Origin: Halostella limicola
GTDB lineage: Archaea; Halobacteriota; Halobacteria; Halobacteriales; Natronoarchaeaceae
Direction of reading: 5' to 3'
Assembly: GCF_003675875.1 (NCBI RefSeq)
Contig: NZ_RCDI01000001.1
Location: 496,001 to 560,000, forward strand
Length of the DNA: 64,000 bases
Translations under genes and position numbers: made by a program
Shown: positions 1 through 8,773 of the stretch, piece by piece
Layout: every line of letters begins with the position of its first letter
Numbering within the stretch: position 1 is the first letter of the stretch
Notes under the pieces: model-generated
Seen by the model: the letters and a program-made list of their open reading frames with translations, nothing else
Told to the model about the DNA's origin: nothing
The model's database searches: none

Positions 1-1
1 G

Positions 2-388
2 ATGGTCATCGTCTTCTCGGCGTGGCGGAACTTCCCGTTCGCGTTCCTGCTGTTCGTCGCACGGCTACAGGCCATCCCCGAATCGATGTACGAGGCCGCA
101 CGCATCGACGGCGCGAGCGCGATCGCGCAGTTCAAGGATATCACGCTCCCCGAGCTGCGAGGCACTATCGCCATCATCGTCCTCTTACGCGGGATCTGGG
201 AGTTCAACGCGTTCGCGCAGATCTGGCTGCTCACGAGACAGGTGACGACGCTCCCGATCCTGGCCTACCGGACGGCGTTCGCCAACTTCGAACAGGGCCT
301 CGGTGCGGCGATCGCCTTGCTCCTGTTCGTCATACAGATACTGCTGGTCATCGGGTTCATCACCCTGTTCGGGGAGGACAGCGTGTAA
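2..388 (+). CDS. Sugar ABC transporter permease, MalF/UgpA type (5' end outside window)
   Basis: This is the C-terminal part (at least 128 residues) of a binding-protein-dependent permease that would form half of the membrane channel of a carbohydrate importer. The EAA loop that docks on the ATPase is visible at about residues 31-50 (EAARIDGASAIAQF). At least two hydrophobic helices follow, the last ending just before GEDSV. The gene begins before the window, so the true start is not visible; the Met codon at base 2 is internal. It was probably followed directly by the second permease at 1769, but a tnpB element now lies between them. The substrate is unknown; the nearby glycosidase-like gene and TrmB regulator suggest a sugar. 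Confidence 0.9.
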   Translation: MVIVFSAWRNFPFAFLLFVARLQAIPESMYEAARIDGASAIAQFKDITLPELRGTIAIIVLLRGIWEFNAFAQIWLLTRQVTTLPILAYRTAFANFEQGLGAAIALLLFVIQILLVIGFITLFGEDSV

Positions 389-389
389 G

Positions 390-1757
390 CTAACCCACGG
401 CTAAAACCGTGAACTTTCACCATGGATTCCCGCTCTAGCCAAATCAGGCAGGGGTTTCACCCCGTTCGCGTTCAGCATCCCGGTGTTCAAACGCACGCCT
501 ACGGGTGCGCCTCCTCCGACTCCAGTTTGGTTCCGGAAGAGTCGATAGCCAACGTTCTTCGCGGCATTGTAGTCCGCGTGGTTCGTGTACTCACACCGTT
601 GGCACTCGAAGGTGTCCTGCGACGGGCGGTTGTTCTTAGCTGTGTGCCCGCACGACGAACACCGACGCGACGTGTTCGACGGCTCTACCTGCTCGACGGC
701 AATCCCGCGTGGCTCGGCCTTGTACGTGACGTACTCGTAGAGCCGTCGAAACGCCCACCTGTGGATCCGCTTCGCGCCTGGCATCCGCTCACGAATGTCG
801 GTCAGGTCCTCGAACGCGATGTGCGAACATCCGCGTTCATCGGCTTCAGCGACGAGTTCGTTTGCGATCCGATGGAGCATCTGCTTGAAGCGACCGGTCT
901 CTGTGCGTCCGACAGCCCGGATGTTCTCGTGGGCGTCATGCGAGCCGCACTGTTGAAGCGAGGCACGACGCTTCTCGTACTCCCGTTGCCAGTGGTCGAG
1001 TTCGTCACCGGACCAGAATATTCCCGTCGAGGTGACGGCGATGTTCTCGACCCCGAGGTCCACACCGAGAACCGTCCCGTTCTCGCGTGGGTCGGGAGCA
1101 TCCACATCCGCCTTTGTTCGAATGTGGAGGTAGAACTCGTCACTGTGTTCGCGGTAGTGAAGCGTTGCGCCGGTTATCTCGTAATCGGCGGAGAAAAGAT
1201 ACTGCAAGTGGGGCGTATCGCGGTCTTCGTCGGGCAACACGTACCCGGCGGTGATGCGCCCATCAACGGTCGCGAGCGTCGCATGGTCATCGTGGAACGT
1301 TGCGTTGCGCTGGTTGTACTCGACGAACGGCGAGGTGAACGTCGGCAACGAGGCCGTCTTACCACGCTTCCACTTAGCGAGCGTAGCTTTCAGCGCGTCC
1401 ACGGCTCTCTCACGCGCCGACTGAACGTGGTTGCTGTGCAGGTCGGTTCGATCGCGTACCTCAGAGTACGTCGTCTCATGGAGCACCGACTTGCGGGTTT
1501 CGACCCACTCGCCGTCGTAGGCGGCATCAACAACGTAGTTGGCGGCCTTGAGAAACTGCTGAATCGTCTCGCGAAGAAGGTCCGCACCGCTGTCGTTCAC
1601 GTCGAGTTTGACAGGGATTGTCCGGCGGACCTCCATAAACATCACAATACGTCCTATGCACTTAAACAGTAATACAAGGTGGAGAAGTTGGCCTGCCACC
1701 GTTAGTGGTAGTAGAGTCACGCAAACGCCTGTCCTCCCACGACAAAAGTCGGGGGTT
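390..1757 (-). mobile_element. IS1341-type (tnpB-only) IS605-family element inserted between two permease genes
   Basis: A single tnpB gene on the minus strand is flanked by small stem-loops like those at the ends of IS200/IS605 elements. One is at 396-411 (CACGG, 6-nt loop, CCGTG). The other is an imperfect stem around 1736-1755 (CCCACGAC AAAA GTCGGGGG). No tnpA is present, so the element would need a transposase in trans; a complete tnpA-tnpB element lies at 12.8-14.6 kb. The exact ends are inferred, since these elements make no target duplication. The tnpB stop codon lies in the loop of the 396-411 hairpin. Confidence 0.7.
401..1636 (-). CDS. tnpB: TnpB-like RNA-guided nuclease/transposon protein
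   Basis: A 411-residue TnpB. The RuvC-like catalytic core appears complete: [11 protein letters not shown] (first Asp), FEDLTDIRE (Glu) and ADYNAAKN (last Asp). A four-Cys zinc ribbon (CSSCG...CQRC) lies between the second and third motifs. TnpB proteins are programmable DNA nucleases guided by an RNA from the element's own right end, and they promote element retention. I place the start at 1636 ([13 protein letters not shown]), which matches the usual N-terminus; an ATG six bases upstream is equally possible. The open frame reaches 1720, but that extension looks like non-coding element end. The gene lies antisense to the transporter genes on both sides. Length and motifs are normal, so it is probably functional. 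Confidence 0.88.
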   Translation of the reverse strand: MEVRRTIPVKLDVNDSGADLLRETIQQFLKAANYVVDAAYDGEWVETRKSVLHETTYSEVRDRTDLHSNHVQSARERAVDALKATLAKWKRGKTASLPTFTSPFVEYNQRNATFHDDHATLATVDGRITAGYVLPDEDRDTPHLQYLFSADYEITGATLHYREHSDEFYLHIRTKADVDAPDPRENGTVLGVDLGVENIAVTSTGIFWSGDELDHWQREYEKRRASLQQCGSHDAHENIRAVGRTETGRFKQMLHRIANELVAEADERGCSHIAFEDLTDIRERMPGAKRIHRWAFRRLYEYVTYKAEPRGIAVEQVEPSNTSRRCSSCGHTAKNNRPSQDTFECQRCEYTNHADYNAAKNVGYRLFRNQTGVGGGAPVGVRLNTGMLNANGVKPLPDLARAGIHGESSRF

Positions 1758-1768
1758 TCAACGCATCG

Positions 1769-2680
1769 ATGAACTGGATCGCCATCATCGCCAGCGCGGC
1801 CCGCGAGTCCGCGACCGGCGTGCGTCTACTCCGACAACAGGTGCGTCGCGACGGCCGACTGCGTCGCCTCGGATTCTACATTAGCCTCGGGCTCACGCTG
1901 CTCGTGTCGCTGTTCCCGTTTTACGTGATGTTCATCACGAGCATCTCGCCCGACGACGCCATCTACGTCGACGACCCCTCGCTGCTGCCGCAGGCGGTCA
2001 CGCTGAAGCAGTACACCGTCCTGTTCGGCTCCGAAACGTTCGCGTTCACCAGCTACTTCCTGAACAGCGCGGTCGTGGCGTCTATCACCGCGCTGTTCTC
2101 GCTCATCATCGGGGTCATCGGCGCCTACAGTTTCACGCGCCTCGAGTACCCCGGCAACACGATCATCCGACGCGGCGTGGTCGTGGTCTACATGCTTTCC
2201 GCCATCACAGTCGTCGTCCCGCTGTTCATGCTCATCTCTGCCCTCGGGCTCGTCGATACGCGCCTGAGCCTCCTCATCACCTACACGGTGAGCACGCTGC
2301 CGCTGACGCTGTACATGCTCTGGAACTACTTCGAGAGTATTCCGGAAGCTATCGAAGAGGCGGCGATGCTGGACGGCTACTCGCGGATCGAGATCATCTT
2401 CCGGGTGATCGTCCCGCTCTCGTTGCCCGTCCTGGTCGCGACGTTCCTGTTCGCGTTCAAGATCGCCTGGAACGAGTACCTGTTCGCGTCGGTGTTTCTC
2501 AAGTCACAGGCCAAGCTCACCCTCCCGATCGGGATCGAGCAGATGAACGCCAACTTCTCGAACGTCTGGGGCCAGATCATGGCCGCGTCGTTTCTCACCA
2601 CGCTACCCATCATCGTGATGTTCCTCTACCTGGAGAAGTACATGGTGGAAGGACTGACCGCGGGGGCCGTAGAGGGATAA
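1769..2680 (+). CDS. Sugar ABC transporter permease, MalG/UgpE type
   Basis: A 303-residue inner-membrane permease, the partner of the permease at 2-388. A basic N-terminus of about 40 residues is followed by about six hydrophobic helices. The ATPase-coupling EAA loop is at about residues 197-215 ([19 protein letters not shown]). The last residues, [10 protein letters not shown], are typical of the MalG family. The ATG at 1769 lies only about 10 bases from the inferred end of the inserted tnpB element, so the original upstream signals may have been replaced. The ATPase gene starts 3 bases after its stop, indicating one operon. The family imports sugars or glycerol-phosphate; the exact substrate is unknown. 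Confidence 0.93.
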   Translation: MNWIAIIASAARESATGVRLLRQQVRRDGRLRRLGFYISLGLTLLVSLFPFYVMFITSISPDDAIYVDDPSLLPQAVTLKQYTVLFGSETFAFTSYFLNSAVVASITALFSLIIGVIGAYSFTRLEYPGNTIIRRGVVVVYMLSAITVVVPLFMLISALGLVDTRLSLLITYTVSTLPLTLYMLWNYFESIPEAIEEAAMLDGYSRIEIIFRVIVPLSLPVLVATFLFAFKIAWNEYLFASVFLKSQAKLTLPIGIEQMNANFSNVWGQIMAASFLTTLPIIVMFLYLEKYMVEGLTAGAVEG

Positions 2681-2683
2681 CTA

Positions 2684-3928
2684 ATGCACGAGACAGACTC
2701 ACCGGGCACAGACGAAGAGACCAGCCCCGACGCCGAAGCCGTAGAACCGCCGACCGACGGCGATCGCACCGTTGCAGGGGGGACAGCCGACAGCGACGGG
2801 ACGGCACTCGCAAAGGAGATGACCGCCGAGCAGGGCGGCGAGACGGTGGAGCTCGCTGCACTGACGAAACGGTACGACAGTACGGTCGCCGTCGACAGCA
2901 TCTCGCTGGATGTCGCGGAAGGCGAGTTCCTCGTCCTGCTCGGCCCCTCCGGTTGCGGCAAGACGACGACCCTGCGGATGGTCGCCGGGCTCGAGAGCAT
3001 CACGGACGGCTCGGTCATCATCGGTGGAACGGACGTCTCCCAGACCACGCCGCAGAACCGCGACGTGGCGATGGTGTTCCAGAACTACGCGCTGTACCCG
3101 CACAAGACGGTCCGGGAGAACATCCGCTTCCCGCTGCGGAAGACCGACCTGTCGAAGGCCGACCAGACCAGTCGCATCGAATCCACCGCCGACCTGCTGG
3201 ACATCGCCGACCTGCTGGACAAGGAGCCGGCGGCGCTGAGCGGCGGTCAGCGTCAGCGCGTCGCCATCGCGCGCGCTATCGCCCGGGAACCGTCTGTGCT
3301 CCTGATGGACGAGCCGCTGTCGAACCTCGACGCGAAGCTGCGGGTCCGGACGCGCTCGGAACTGCGTGACCTCCAACAACGGCTCGGCATCACCACCGTG
3401 TACGTCACCCACGACCAGGAGGAGGCGATGAGCATCGCCGACCGCATCGCGATCATGAACCAGGGACGTATCGAACAGGTCGGCACGCCCGAAGAGGTGT
3501 ACCGAAACCCGAACTCGACGTTTATCGCCGACTTCCTCGGGGACCCATCGATGAACATCGTCTCCACCGCCGGCGAGAACGCTCCCGGCACGAACGACGA
3601 TGGGATCATCGCGGGACTCGCCGCGGCGGCACCCGATCGCGCTGCACAGGTGGGCGTCCGACCGGAGGACCTCTATCTCGTCGACGGTACCGGGGCGTTC
3701 GTCGGGGACAACGCGCCCGATGCGGTGTCGTCGGTGTACGAGTGCCCGCTGACAGTCCTCGAGCCTATCGGACGCGCGTACGAGCTCACACTCGAGACGG
3801 GTGCGGAGCAGATCGTCGCTCGGGCCCGGACCGTGCCCGACGAGCTCCGGGGTCGTGACCGAGTCCGGATCGCCTTCGACCGCGACGCGGTGTACGCGTT
3901 CGATACCGATGGGAGGCGGCTCCGATGA
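2684..3928 (+). CDS. ABC transporter ATP-binding protein, MalK/UgpC family (first copy)
   Basis: A cytoplasmic ATPase of 414 residues that energises the permease pair. Walker A is GPSGCGKTT, the Q-loop lies in VFQNYALYPH, the signature is LSGGQRQRVAIARA, Walker B is LLMDEPLSNLD, and the switch is THDQEEA. A C-terminal TOBE-type domain of about 130 residues (GVRPEDLYLVD) identifies the CUT1/MalK subfamily. The first about 45 residues are a low-complexity acidic tail. A second Met at 2819, preceded by AAAGGAG, is a plausible alternative start and would remove that tail. Three bases separate it from the permease stop. A paralogous ATPase follows, so the transporter may use either protein or a heterodimer. 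Confidence 0.93.
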   Translation: MHETDSPGTDEETSPDAEAVEPPTDGDRTVAGGTADSDGTALAKEMTAEQGGETVELAALTKRYDSTVAVDSISLDVAEGEFLVLLGPSGCGKTTTLRMVAGLESITDGSVIIGGTDVSQTTPQNRDVAMVFQNYALYPHKTVRENIRFPLRKTDLSKADQTSRIESTADLLDIADLLDKEPAALSGGQRQRVAIARAIAREPSVLLMDEPLSNLDAKLRVRTRSELRDLQQRLGITTVYVTHDQEEAMSIADRIAIMNQGRIEQVGTPEEVYRNPNSTFIADFLGDPSMNIVSTAGENAPGTNDDGIIAGLAAAAPDRAAQVGVRPEDLYLVDGTGAFVGDNAPDAVSSVYECPLTVLEPIGRAYELTLETGAEQIVARARTVPDELRGRDRVRIAFDRDAVYAFDTDGRRLR

Positions 3929-4076
3929 GACGCGGCTGCACAGTAACCACGACGAACGGGGTGTCACCCACACGGATGGAACGCCAGCGTAACTACCGTT
4001 CAGCGGGTGGACTCCGCAACGGCGAGTGTGGTCGCGTCGGACGCGGACTCCAGAACGGAAACGGACGTGATCCCCG

Positions 4077-5222
4077 ATGGTAGAACTCTGCCTCGACAAC
4101 GTCACCAAGCGCTTCGACGACGCACAGGGCACCGAGACGGCCGTCGACGATATCTCGATGACCGTCGAGGACGAACTGCTGGTGCTGCTCGGGCCGTCAG
4201 GCTGTGGCAAGACGACTACCCTGCGGATGATCGCCGGGCTCGAAACGGTCTCGGACGGCCGCATCACCATCGACGGGCGCGACGTGACCGGCACGCCGCC
4301 GAGCGACCGCTCCATCGCGATGGTGTTTCAGGACTACGGTCTCTACACCATGATGTCCGTCAGGGAGAACATGGCGTACGGTCTCAAGCATTCGACCGAT
4401 CTCTCGAAGACTGAGCGGAACGCCCGCGTCGAGGAGATGGCCGAGATGTTCGACATCGGCGAGCTTCTCGATCGGAACGTCACCGAACTCTCCGGCGGGC
4501 AGAAACAGCGAGTCTCCCTCGGTCGGGCCATGGTCCGCGAACCGGACGTGTTCCTGCTGGACGAGCCGCTCGCGAGCCTCGACGCGAAGCTGCGAGCCGA
4601 AATGCGGACTGAACTTCAGCAGATCCAAGAGGAACTCGACATCACCACCGTGTACGTCACCCACGACCAGAAGGAGGCGATGACGATGGCCGACCGGGTG
4701 GCCGTCCTCGACGACGGCGTGCTTCGCCAGCTCGGTCCGCCGGAAGACGTGTACGAGAACCCCGCCGACCGCTTCGTCGCGGACTTCCTCGGGAACCCCG
4801 CGATGAACCAACTCCCGGCGACCACCGCTCGGGAGGACGGTCGGTACGACTTCCACGTTTCCGTCGGCGACCGGCGGCTCCGCTTCGCGTCGATACCGTC
4901 CGGGGACCTCTCACTCGCCGACGGCGACCCCGTCACCGTCGGCGTGCGGCCCGAGGACCTTCGCCTGAACGACCCGGCGTCGGCTGATTTCGACGCGTCC
5001 GTCTCGGTCACTGAGTACCAAGGAAACGATAACTTCGTCCACCTCGAGGTGGGATCCCGCGAGTTGACGGCCGTCGTGCCGCCGGCAGTCAATCCGTCCC
5101 CGGGCGACACCGTTCCCGTCACGGTACCGCCCGACGCACTCCACCTGTTCGACGCGGACACCGGTACCGCCCTTCGGTCCGTTCGAGACGGGCAACGGCA
5201 ATCCGGGGCCGTCCGCTTTTGA
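4077..5222 (+). CDS. ABC transporter ATP-binding protein, MalK/UgpC family (second copy)
   Basis: A 381-residue paralogue of the preceding gene. All ATPase motifs are present: GPSGCGKTT (Walker A), VFQDYGLYTM (Q-loop), LSGGQKQRVSLGRA (signature), FLLDEPLASLD (Walker B) and THDQKEA (switch His). A TOBE-type regulatory domain (GVRPEDLRLND) occupies the last about 120 residues. It lacks the acidic N-terminal tail of the first copy. Tandem ATPases in one haloarchaeal sugar transporter operon may support heterodimeric NBDs, but this is inference. About 150 bases without a recognisable gene separate the two ATPase genes; whether both are on one transcript is not clear. Confidence 0.93.
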   Translation: MVELCLDNVTKRFDDAQGTETAVDDISMTVEDELLVLLGPSGCGKTTTLRMIAGLETVSDGRITIDGRDVTGTPPSDRSIAMVFQDYGLYTMMSVRENMAYGLKHSTDLSKTERNARVEEMAEMFDIGELLDRNVTELSGGQKQRVSLGRAMVREPDVFLLDEPLASLDAKLRAEMRTELQQIQEELDITTVYVTHDQKEAMTMADRVAVLDDGVLRQLGPPEDVYENPADRFVADFLGNPAMNQLPATTAREDGRYDFHVSVGDRRLRFASIPSGDLSLADGDPVTVGVRPEDLRLNDPASADFDASVSVTEYQGNDNFVHLEVGSRELTAVVPPAVNPSPGDTVPVTVPPDALHLFDADTGTALRSVRDGQRQSGAVRF

Positions 5223-5437
5223 GACGCTGGTCGCGTTCCCCTCTCGCCAGTCCGCGAACGAGGCAGTCGAAGCGCTATTGAAATCTCCAGACAGGTACTA
5301 CACGTGACGACGACAAGAAAACGCGATTCGCAGATCATGCCGTCACGCACTACGTGGAATATCGTCGAAGTGGAGGAGTGAACGGCGTGCCTTCCAATAC
5401 ATGCTATAGCGCCCCAACGCTTTACCGAGATGGTGTA

Positions 5438-5448
5438 TTACAGTGTAA
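5438..5448. promoter_or_regulatory. Palindrome abutting hicB start, likely HicB operator
   Basis: TTACA-G-TGTAA is a perfect 11-nt palindrome ending 2 bases before the ATG at 5451. HicB antitoxins usually repress their own operon, so an operator here is plausible. Its position also argues that translation starts at 5451 rather than at the in-frame ATG at 5430. Confidence 0.4.
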
Positions 5449-5450
5449 CA

Positions 5451-5699
5451 ATGAGTACTGGCGTTGAACCCACGATCACGCTCACTGACGAGGGTGAGTG
5501 GTGGATCGCCACAGATACTGAAACGGGCGTTACGTCTCAGGGACAAACGCGACACGAGGCACTTGAGAATCTGGACGAGGCGCTCGCAGGGTATCACGGC
5601 GAAGGCGATGACCCGACTGACGAGGAACTCCGAGAGTTCGGGATCGACACGGAAACTAACGACTCTGGCTCGCTCGACGATTCTGAGATTTTCGAGTAA
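5451..5699 (+). CDS. hicB: HicB-family antitoxin
   Basis: An 82-residue protein with the HicB partial-RNase-H-like fold: TLTDEGEWWIATDTETGVTSQG followed by the helix TRHEALENLDEALAGY. HicB binds and neutralises the HicA mRNA interferase and often represses its own promoter. The acidic C-terminal tail after residue about 55 is typical of short haloarchaeal HicB forms without a DNA-binding domain. I chose the ATG at 5451 because a palindrome lies between the upstream ATG (5430) and this one. The toxin gene starts 15 bases after the stop, in the antitoxin-first order that is common in archaea. Confidence 0.85.
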   Translation: MSTGVEPTITLTDEGEWWIATDTETGVTSQGQTRHEALENLDEALAGYHGEGDDPTDEELREFGIDTETNDSGSLDDSEIFE

Positions 5700-5714
5700 G
5701 CGGAAGCCGTATCG

Positions 5715-5969
5715 ATGTCACGTCAGACGTTTTCAGGCAAAGATGTCATGAAGGTGATGGTAAATAGTGGAATTTACGAATGGGATCGAACGAACGGCGA
5801 TCATGCAATTCTTCGCTGGGAACCGCCTTCTGGCCATGACTCCGATGCACGAACTGTCCCAGTACCGCTTCACGATGAATTGAGCACCGGAACACTGCGT
5901 GCTATCGCAAACCAAGCCGGTGCGAACGATTTTCAAGAATTCTGTGACTGGATCGAGCGGAACTGCTGA
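5715..5969 (+). CDS. hicA: HicA-family mRNA interferase toxin
   Basis: An 84-residue HicA/YcfA-like double-stranded-RNA-binding-fold toxin. The expected pieces are visible: the N-terminal helix FSGKDVMKVMVNSGIYEWDR, the strand carrying the catalytic His (NGDHAILRWEP), and the strand-helix VPVPLHDELSTGTLRAIANQAG. HicA cleaves mRNA and is held inactive by HicB, encoded just upstream. Spacing and order fit a two-gene operon. The pair sits between the transporter operon and its probable regulator, so it probably arrived with the accessory DNA here. Confidence 0.85.
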   Translation: MSRQTFSGKDVMKVMVNSGIYEWDRTNGDHAILRWEPPSGHDSDARTVPVPLHDELSTGTLRAIANQAGANDFQEFCDWIERNC

Positions 5970-6204
5970 ATTCGTCCCTTGCTTCGGTCTCTATGAACTG
6001 GACTCTGTCTCAGATACTGCTGTAGATTGAATTTTTTCACTCTGTGATTGCGCTACAGGCACTCACGAGGGAATCTTGCGATCATCTGCTTCACTCACAA
6101 CCTTGCCCGATATCTCTAATTGCCCATAGAGAGGATCCATCTCTCACGGAGTCCTTGTTTGTTCCATCTCTCTGGCACTGGATCGCAAAGTAGCGAGTAC
6201 AAAT

Positions 6205-6768
6205 TTAGCCGGCACAGTAGAGAACTTCACCGTCCGTTTTCGGGTTTGCTGGCGGGGTGGTCTGTCGATGTCTCACGATCTGTGCGGCCGAGACGTAGTA
6301 GTATACCGTATAGAAGTCATCGACAAAGACGCGATTGGATGTACTGGTCGTGATTTCTGTGTTTGCAGTGTCGTTTGTTGCGGTGACTCTCGTGGTTTCC
6401 GTATGTGGGCCTTCTGTCGTATACGAGCCTCCGAATACCATCTCAAGCGTTACGAGAAATCCCGCGCCAGACTCACTCACGTCCGAACTTTGAACGCTTG
6501 CACCTAGCTCACCACCATGGAGCGATCGATGGGCAACAACGTAGGCATTTTCGTAGTCGCTGGCCAGTCCGATTGCTGCGTCTTCGTCGAGATTTTGGGA
6601 CGGAGTCCGAACGTCGAGACCGACCGCGGATGTAGCGGTTTGACGGTCACACCTGGCTTCGTTACTCTCTTCGCCCGTCAAACTGGTCACACATCCTGCG
6701 GTCATCAGAATTCCAACGAACACGAGGGAGATGACCTGTGATTTCGTCCCGGGCATACATTTTTCCAT
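6205..6768 (-). CDS. Predicted haloarchaeal lipoprotein, function unknown
   Basis: A 187-residue protein with an export signal: a short basic start (MEKCMPGTKSQ), a hydrophobic stretch (VISLVFVGILMTAG) and a lipobox-like LMTAGC with Cys at residue 26. It should therefore be lipid-anchored on the outer face of the membrane. The mature part contains a Ser/Thr-rich middle (TTEGPHTETTRVTATNDTANTEITTSTSN) and a Tyr-rich strand (DDFYTVYYYVSAAQIV). I do not recognise a family. A second in-frame Met at residue 5 (MPGTKSQ) is also possible. No operon partner is evident. Confidence 0.7.
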   Translation of the reverse strand: MEKCMPGTKSQVISLVFVGILMTAGCVTSLTGEESNEARCDRQTATSAVGLDVRTPSQNLDEDAAIGLASDYENAYVVAHRSLHGGELGASVQSSDVSESGAGFLVTLEMVFGGSYTTEGPHTETTRVTATNDTANTEITTSTSNRVFVDDFYTVYYYVSAAQIVRHRQTTPPANPKTDGEVLYCAG

Positions 6769-7060
6769 GATGATTGATAGACATAGTCTTTACCTGGGTT
6801 GGCTGTATTGAGCGATTAGGCTACCTTCTGAATAGGCGTTGACCTGTGTTGCATTTGCGCCCTGTATTCAGCACGGCTCTATCGACATTACCCACTGATG
6901 ATACAACTTCCGTAGCAGGTTCGCAGTTCTACTTCTCAACTGATTCGCGACGGTAGTGAGGAGAGGAAGCAGGTAAAAATCGGGACATATAGAGGAATTA
7001 GATATCGACCACCATAGATGTGGGGAGACGGTTATCTGAATTGAGGGCGTTGTTAAGAAT
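6769..7060. other. Intergenic region with possible insertion-sequence scar
   Basis: No gene was found in these 292 bases. At 6857-6871 the 15-mer GCGCCCTGTATTCAG occurs; the same 15-mer is at 62014-62028. It may be a remnant of a once-mobile element. The bases before 7061 would hold the promoter of the next gene, but no TATA box stands out. Confidence 0.3.
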
Positions 7061-7342
7061 ATGGGTACAAGCGAGAGGGAGGAGCACGACCTGTATTACC
7101 CCGGGGAAGACAAGAAATTGAGTACAGCAGTCCTCGAAACGATCCAAAAGCAGACTGATAAAGATATTACAAAGGCAGACTTCCATCTTTACGACGATAT
7201 TGACCCAGACGCCCTCGATAGTCTCTTTCGTAAGGAATCCACTGCTGAGACTTCAGTACAGTTCAATACTGACGACGTGACGGTCACGCTGTGGGGAGAT
7301 GGAGCCGTCGCAATTCAGGTCACGCCCCGTACTGACGAGTAG
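7061..7342 (+). CDS. HalOD1-type output domain protein
   Basis: A 93-residue stand-alone protein. The pattern LSTAVLETIQKQTDKDITKADFHLYDDIDPDALDSLF matches the halobacterial output domain 1 (HalOD1), in which a pair of helices is followed by a conserved IDPDALDxLF. The second half, VQFNTDDVTVTLWGDGAVAIQ, is the expected beta-strand section. These proteins are abundant in haloarchaea and are thought to act in signal output, but the biochemical role is unknown. It lies 184 bases before an HTH_10 regulator on the same strand, which is a common kind of neighbourhood. Confidence 0.75.
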   Translation: MGTSEREEHDLYYPGEDKKLSTAVLETIQKQTDKDITKADFHLYDDIDPDALDSLFRKESTAETSVQFNTDDVTVTLWGDGAVAIQVTPRTDE

Positions 7343-7601
7343 ATCATACTACTCTGTTCTATAAGCAACTCTCCTTTTCAGCTCATTCGGAATTGGAGTG
7401 AATGAAGCAAGCGTCGAGAATCGGTACCTACCGTGAAGGCGTTACCGGAACACTAATATAAATATAATTATATTATAGACATAGAGACCGACCTGATCTT
7501 ATAGGTGACTTCAGGATCGTCGTGAAGTGAGCGAAGTAGAGGAAAGATCACGTATATGGCCATTCCTGCTCTTTTTCTGCTATTACCCATTACCATTTTG
7601 T

Positions 7602-8240
7602 ATGCTTATCGTTGAGTATTGGACAGATACCCCTCTGCTGAAAACTGCTTTCGGACGCGCCCCAGAGATGATTGTATATCCTGAAGAAGGATATATTGAC
7701 GAGACGGCCCACTATATCTTCTGGGCAGAGGGAGGGGATTTCAAGGCCTTCGAGGAGGGCCTTGATGCCGACCCGACAGTCACCGATCCGAAAACCCTGA
7801 CCGAACTGAAAACACGTCGGCTATACCGGGTCACATCCACTGGTCAGGGGGGAGGTACAAAGACACTCCAGGCTTGGCGCGACCTTAACCTTGTGCTGCT
7901 TGACGGAGAAGGAACTCAGGATGGTTGGACGCATCGGATGCGGTTTCCTGACCGGGAGGCGCTTGGCCAATATCACAGGCTCTTTCTGGAGCAGGGATGG
8001 CCTTTCCGCCTTCAAACGGTTTATCGTGAGTCTGAAGCGCGGAATGATGTTGATGCGTTGTTAACCGACAAACAGAAAGAGGCTCTTGTCACTGCTTATG
8101 AGGCTGGACATTTCGATATCCCGCAAACCGCGTCCCAAACCGACGTTGCAACAGAGGTCGGTGTCTCCCCTCAGGCACTTTCTGAACGGCTCCAGCGAGG
8201 GATACGAACCTTGATTGAGGCGACAGACATCACCGCATAG
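7602..8240 (+). CDS. Bacterio-opsin-activator-like HTH_10 transcription regulator
   Basis: A 212-residue protein. Residues about 155-205 (LTDKQKEALVTAYEAGHFDIPQ...TDVATEVGVSPQALSERLQRG) form the C-terminal HTH_10 domain of the Bat family. The N-terminal about 150 residues (LIVEYWTDTPLLKTAFGRAPEM) match the unnamed ligand or signal domain often found with it. The open frame can be read from a GTG at 7527. That would add a hydrophobic stretch (PFLLFFCYYPLPF) unlike the family, so I take the ATG at 7602. Probable cytoplasmic DNA-binding regulator; targets unknown. It could act with the HalOD1 and DUF7344-like genes beside it. Confidence 0.8.
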   Translation: MLIVEYWTDTPLLKTAFGRAPEMIVYPEEGYIDETAHYIFWAEGGDFKAFEEGLDADPTVTDPKTLTELKTRRLYRVTSTGQGGGTKTLQAWRDLNLVLLDGEGTQDGWTHRMRFPDREALGQYHRLFLEQGWPFRLQTVYRESEARNDVDALLTDKQKEALVTAYEAGHFDIPQTASQTDVATEVGVSPQALSERLQRGIRTLIEATDITA

Positions 8241-8305
8241 GACTTAAATCCCAGAATATTCTCGCACCGCGGGGATAGGGCTGCGAGTGTTCGTTCTCTA
8301 TACTG

Positions 8306-8653
8306 ATGGCAACTCAAACGCCGATCTACGAAGCAGTTAGGGAACCACGGCGTCGTAAAGTTTGTCAGTATTTGGAAACTACTGAGAGTACCATGGTGAC
8401 GCTTGAAGAGGTAGCTACGCACGTCGCCACAGACGAACAGACTGAACGCGATAGTTCCGTAGCAGACGAGGAATCTTACCGGCGGATTCTCCTTGATCTC
8501 CACCATCGACATCTGCCGAAATTGGACGATGCAGTTGTACTACAGTATGAGTTCGACCGGAAGTTACTGAGTACTAGATCTAAACTACCGGCAGCTATCG
8601 AACTAATCAAGAGTATGCAGGGAACCGCTGAGAATACCACTGCGCTCCCATAG
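8306..8653 (+). CDS. DUF7344-like winged-helix protein
   Basis: A 115-residue protein with the haloarchaeal pattern: IYEAVREPRRRKVCQYL (helix), TLEEVATHVA (recognition-like helix) and the conserved YRRILLDLHHRHLPKLDDAVVLQYEFDRKLL. Proteins of this family (DUF7344, formerly unannotated) look like small winged-helix regulators, often next to HTH_10 and HalOD1 genes as here. A decayed relative lies at 62179-62500. No regulatory target can be named. Confidence 0.7.
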   Translation: MATQTPIYEAVREPRRRKVCQYLETTESTMVTLEEVATHVATDEQTERDSSVADEESYRRILLDLHHRHLPKLDDAVVLQYEFDRKLLSTRSKLPAAIELIKSMQGTAENTTALP

Positions 8654-8773
8654 ACACCCTCTCTGCAGACAACTTTAGTGGCCAGTACACATTTTGTATA
8701 CTCACCGACCTTACGGCTGTTCCAATAGAAAGATACCCACAAATCCGGTTTCAACTGAAGCGGTAGCGCGGAG

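Noticed and set aside
422-1672. A 416-codon open frame opposite the first tnpB
   Set aside because: Antisense shadow of tnpB, whose catalytic motifs are all intact on the minus strand.
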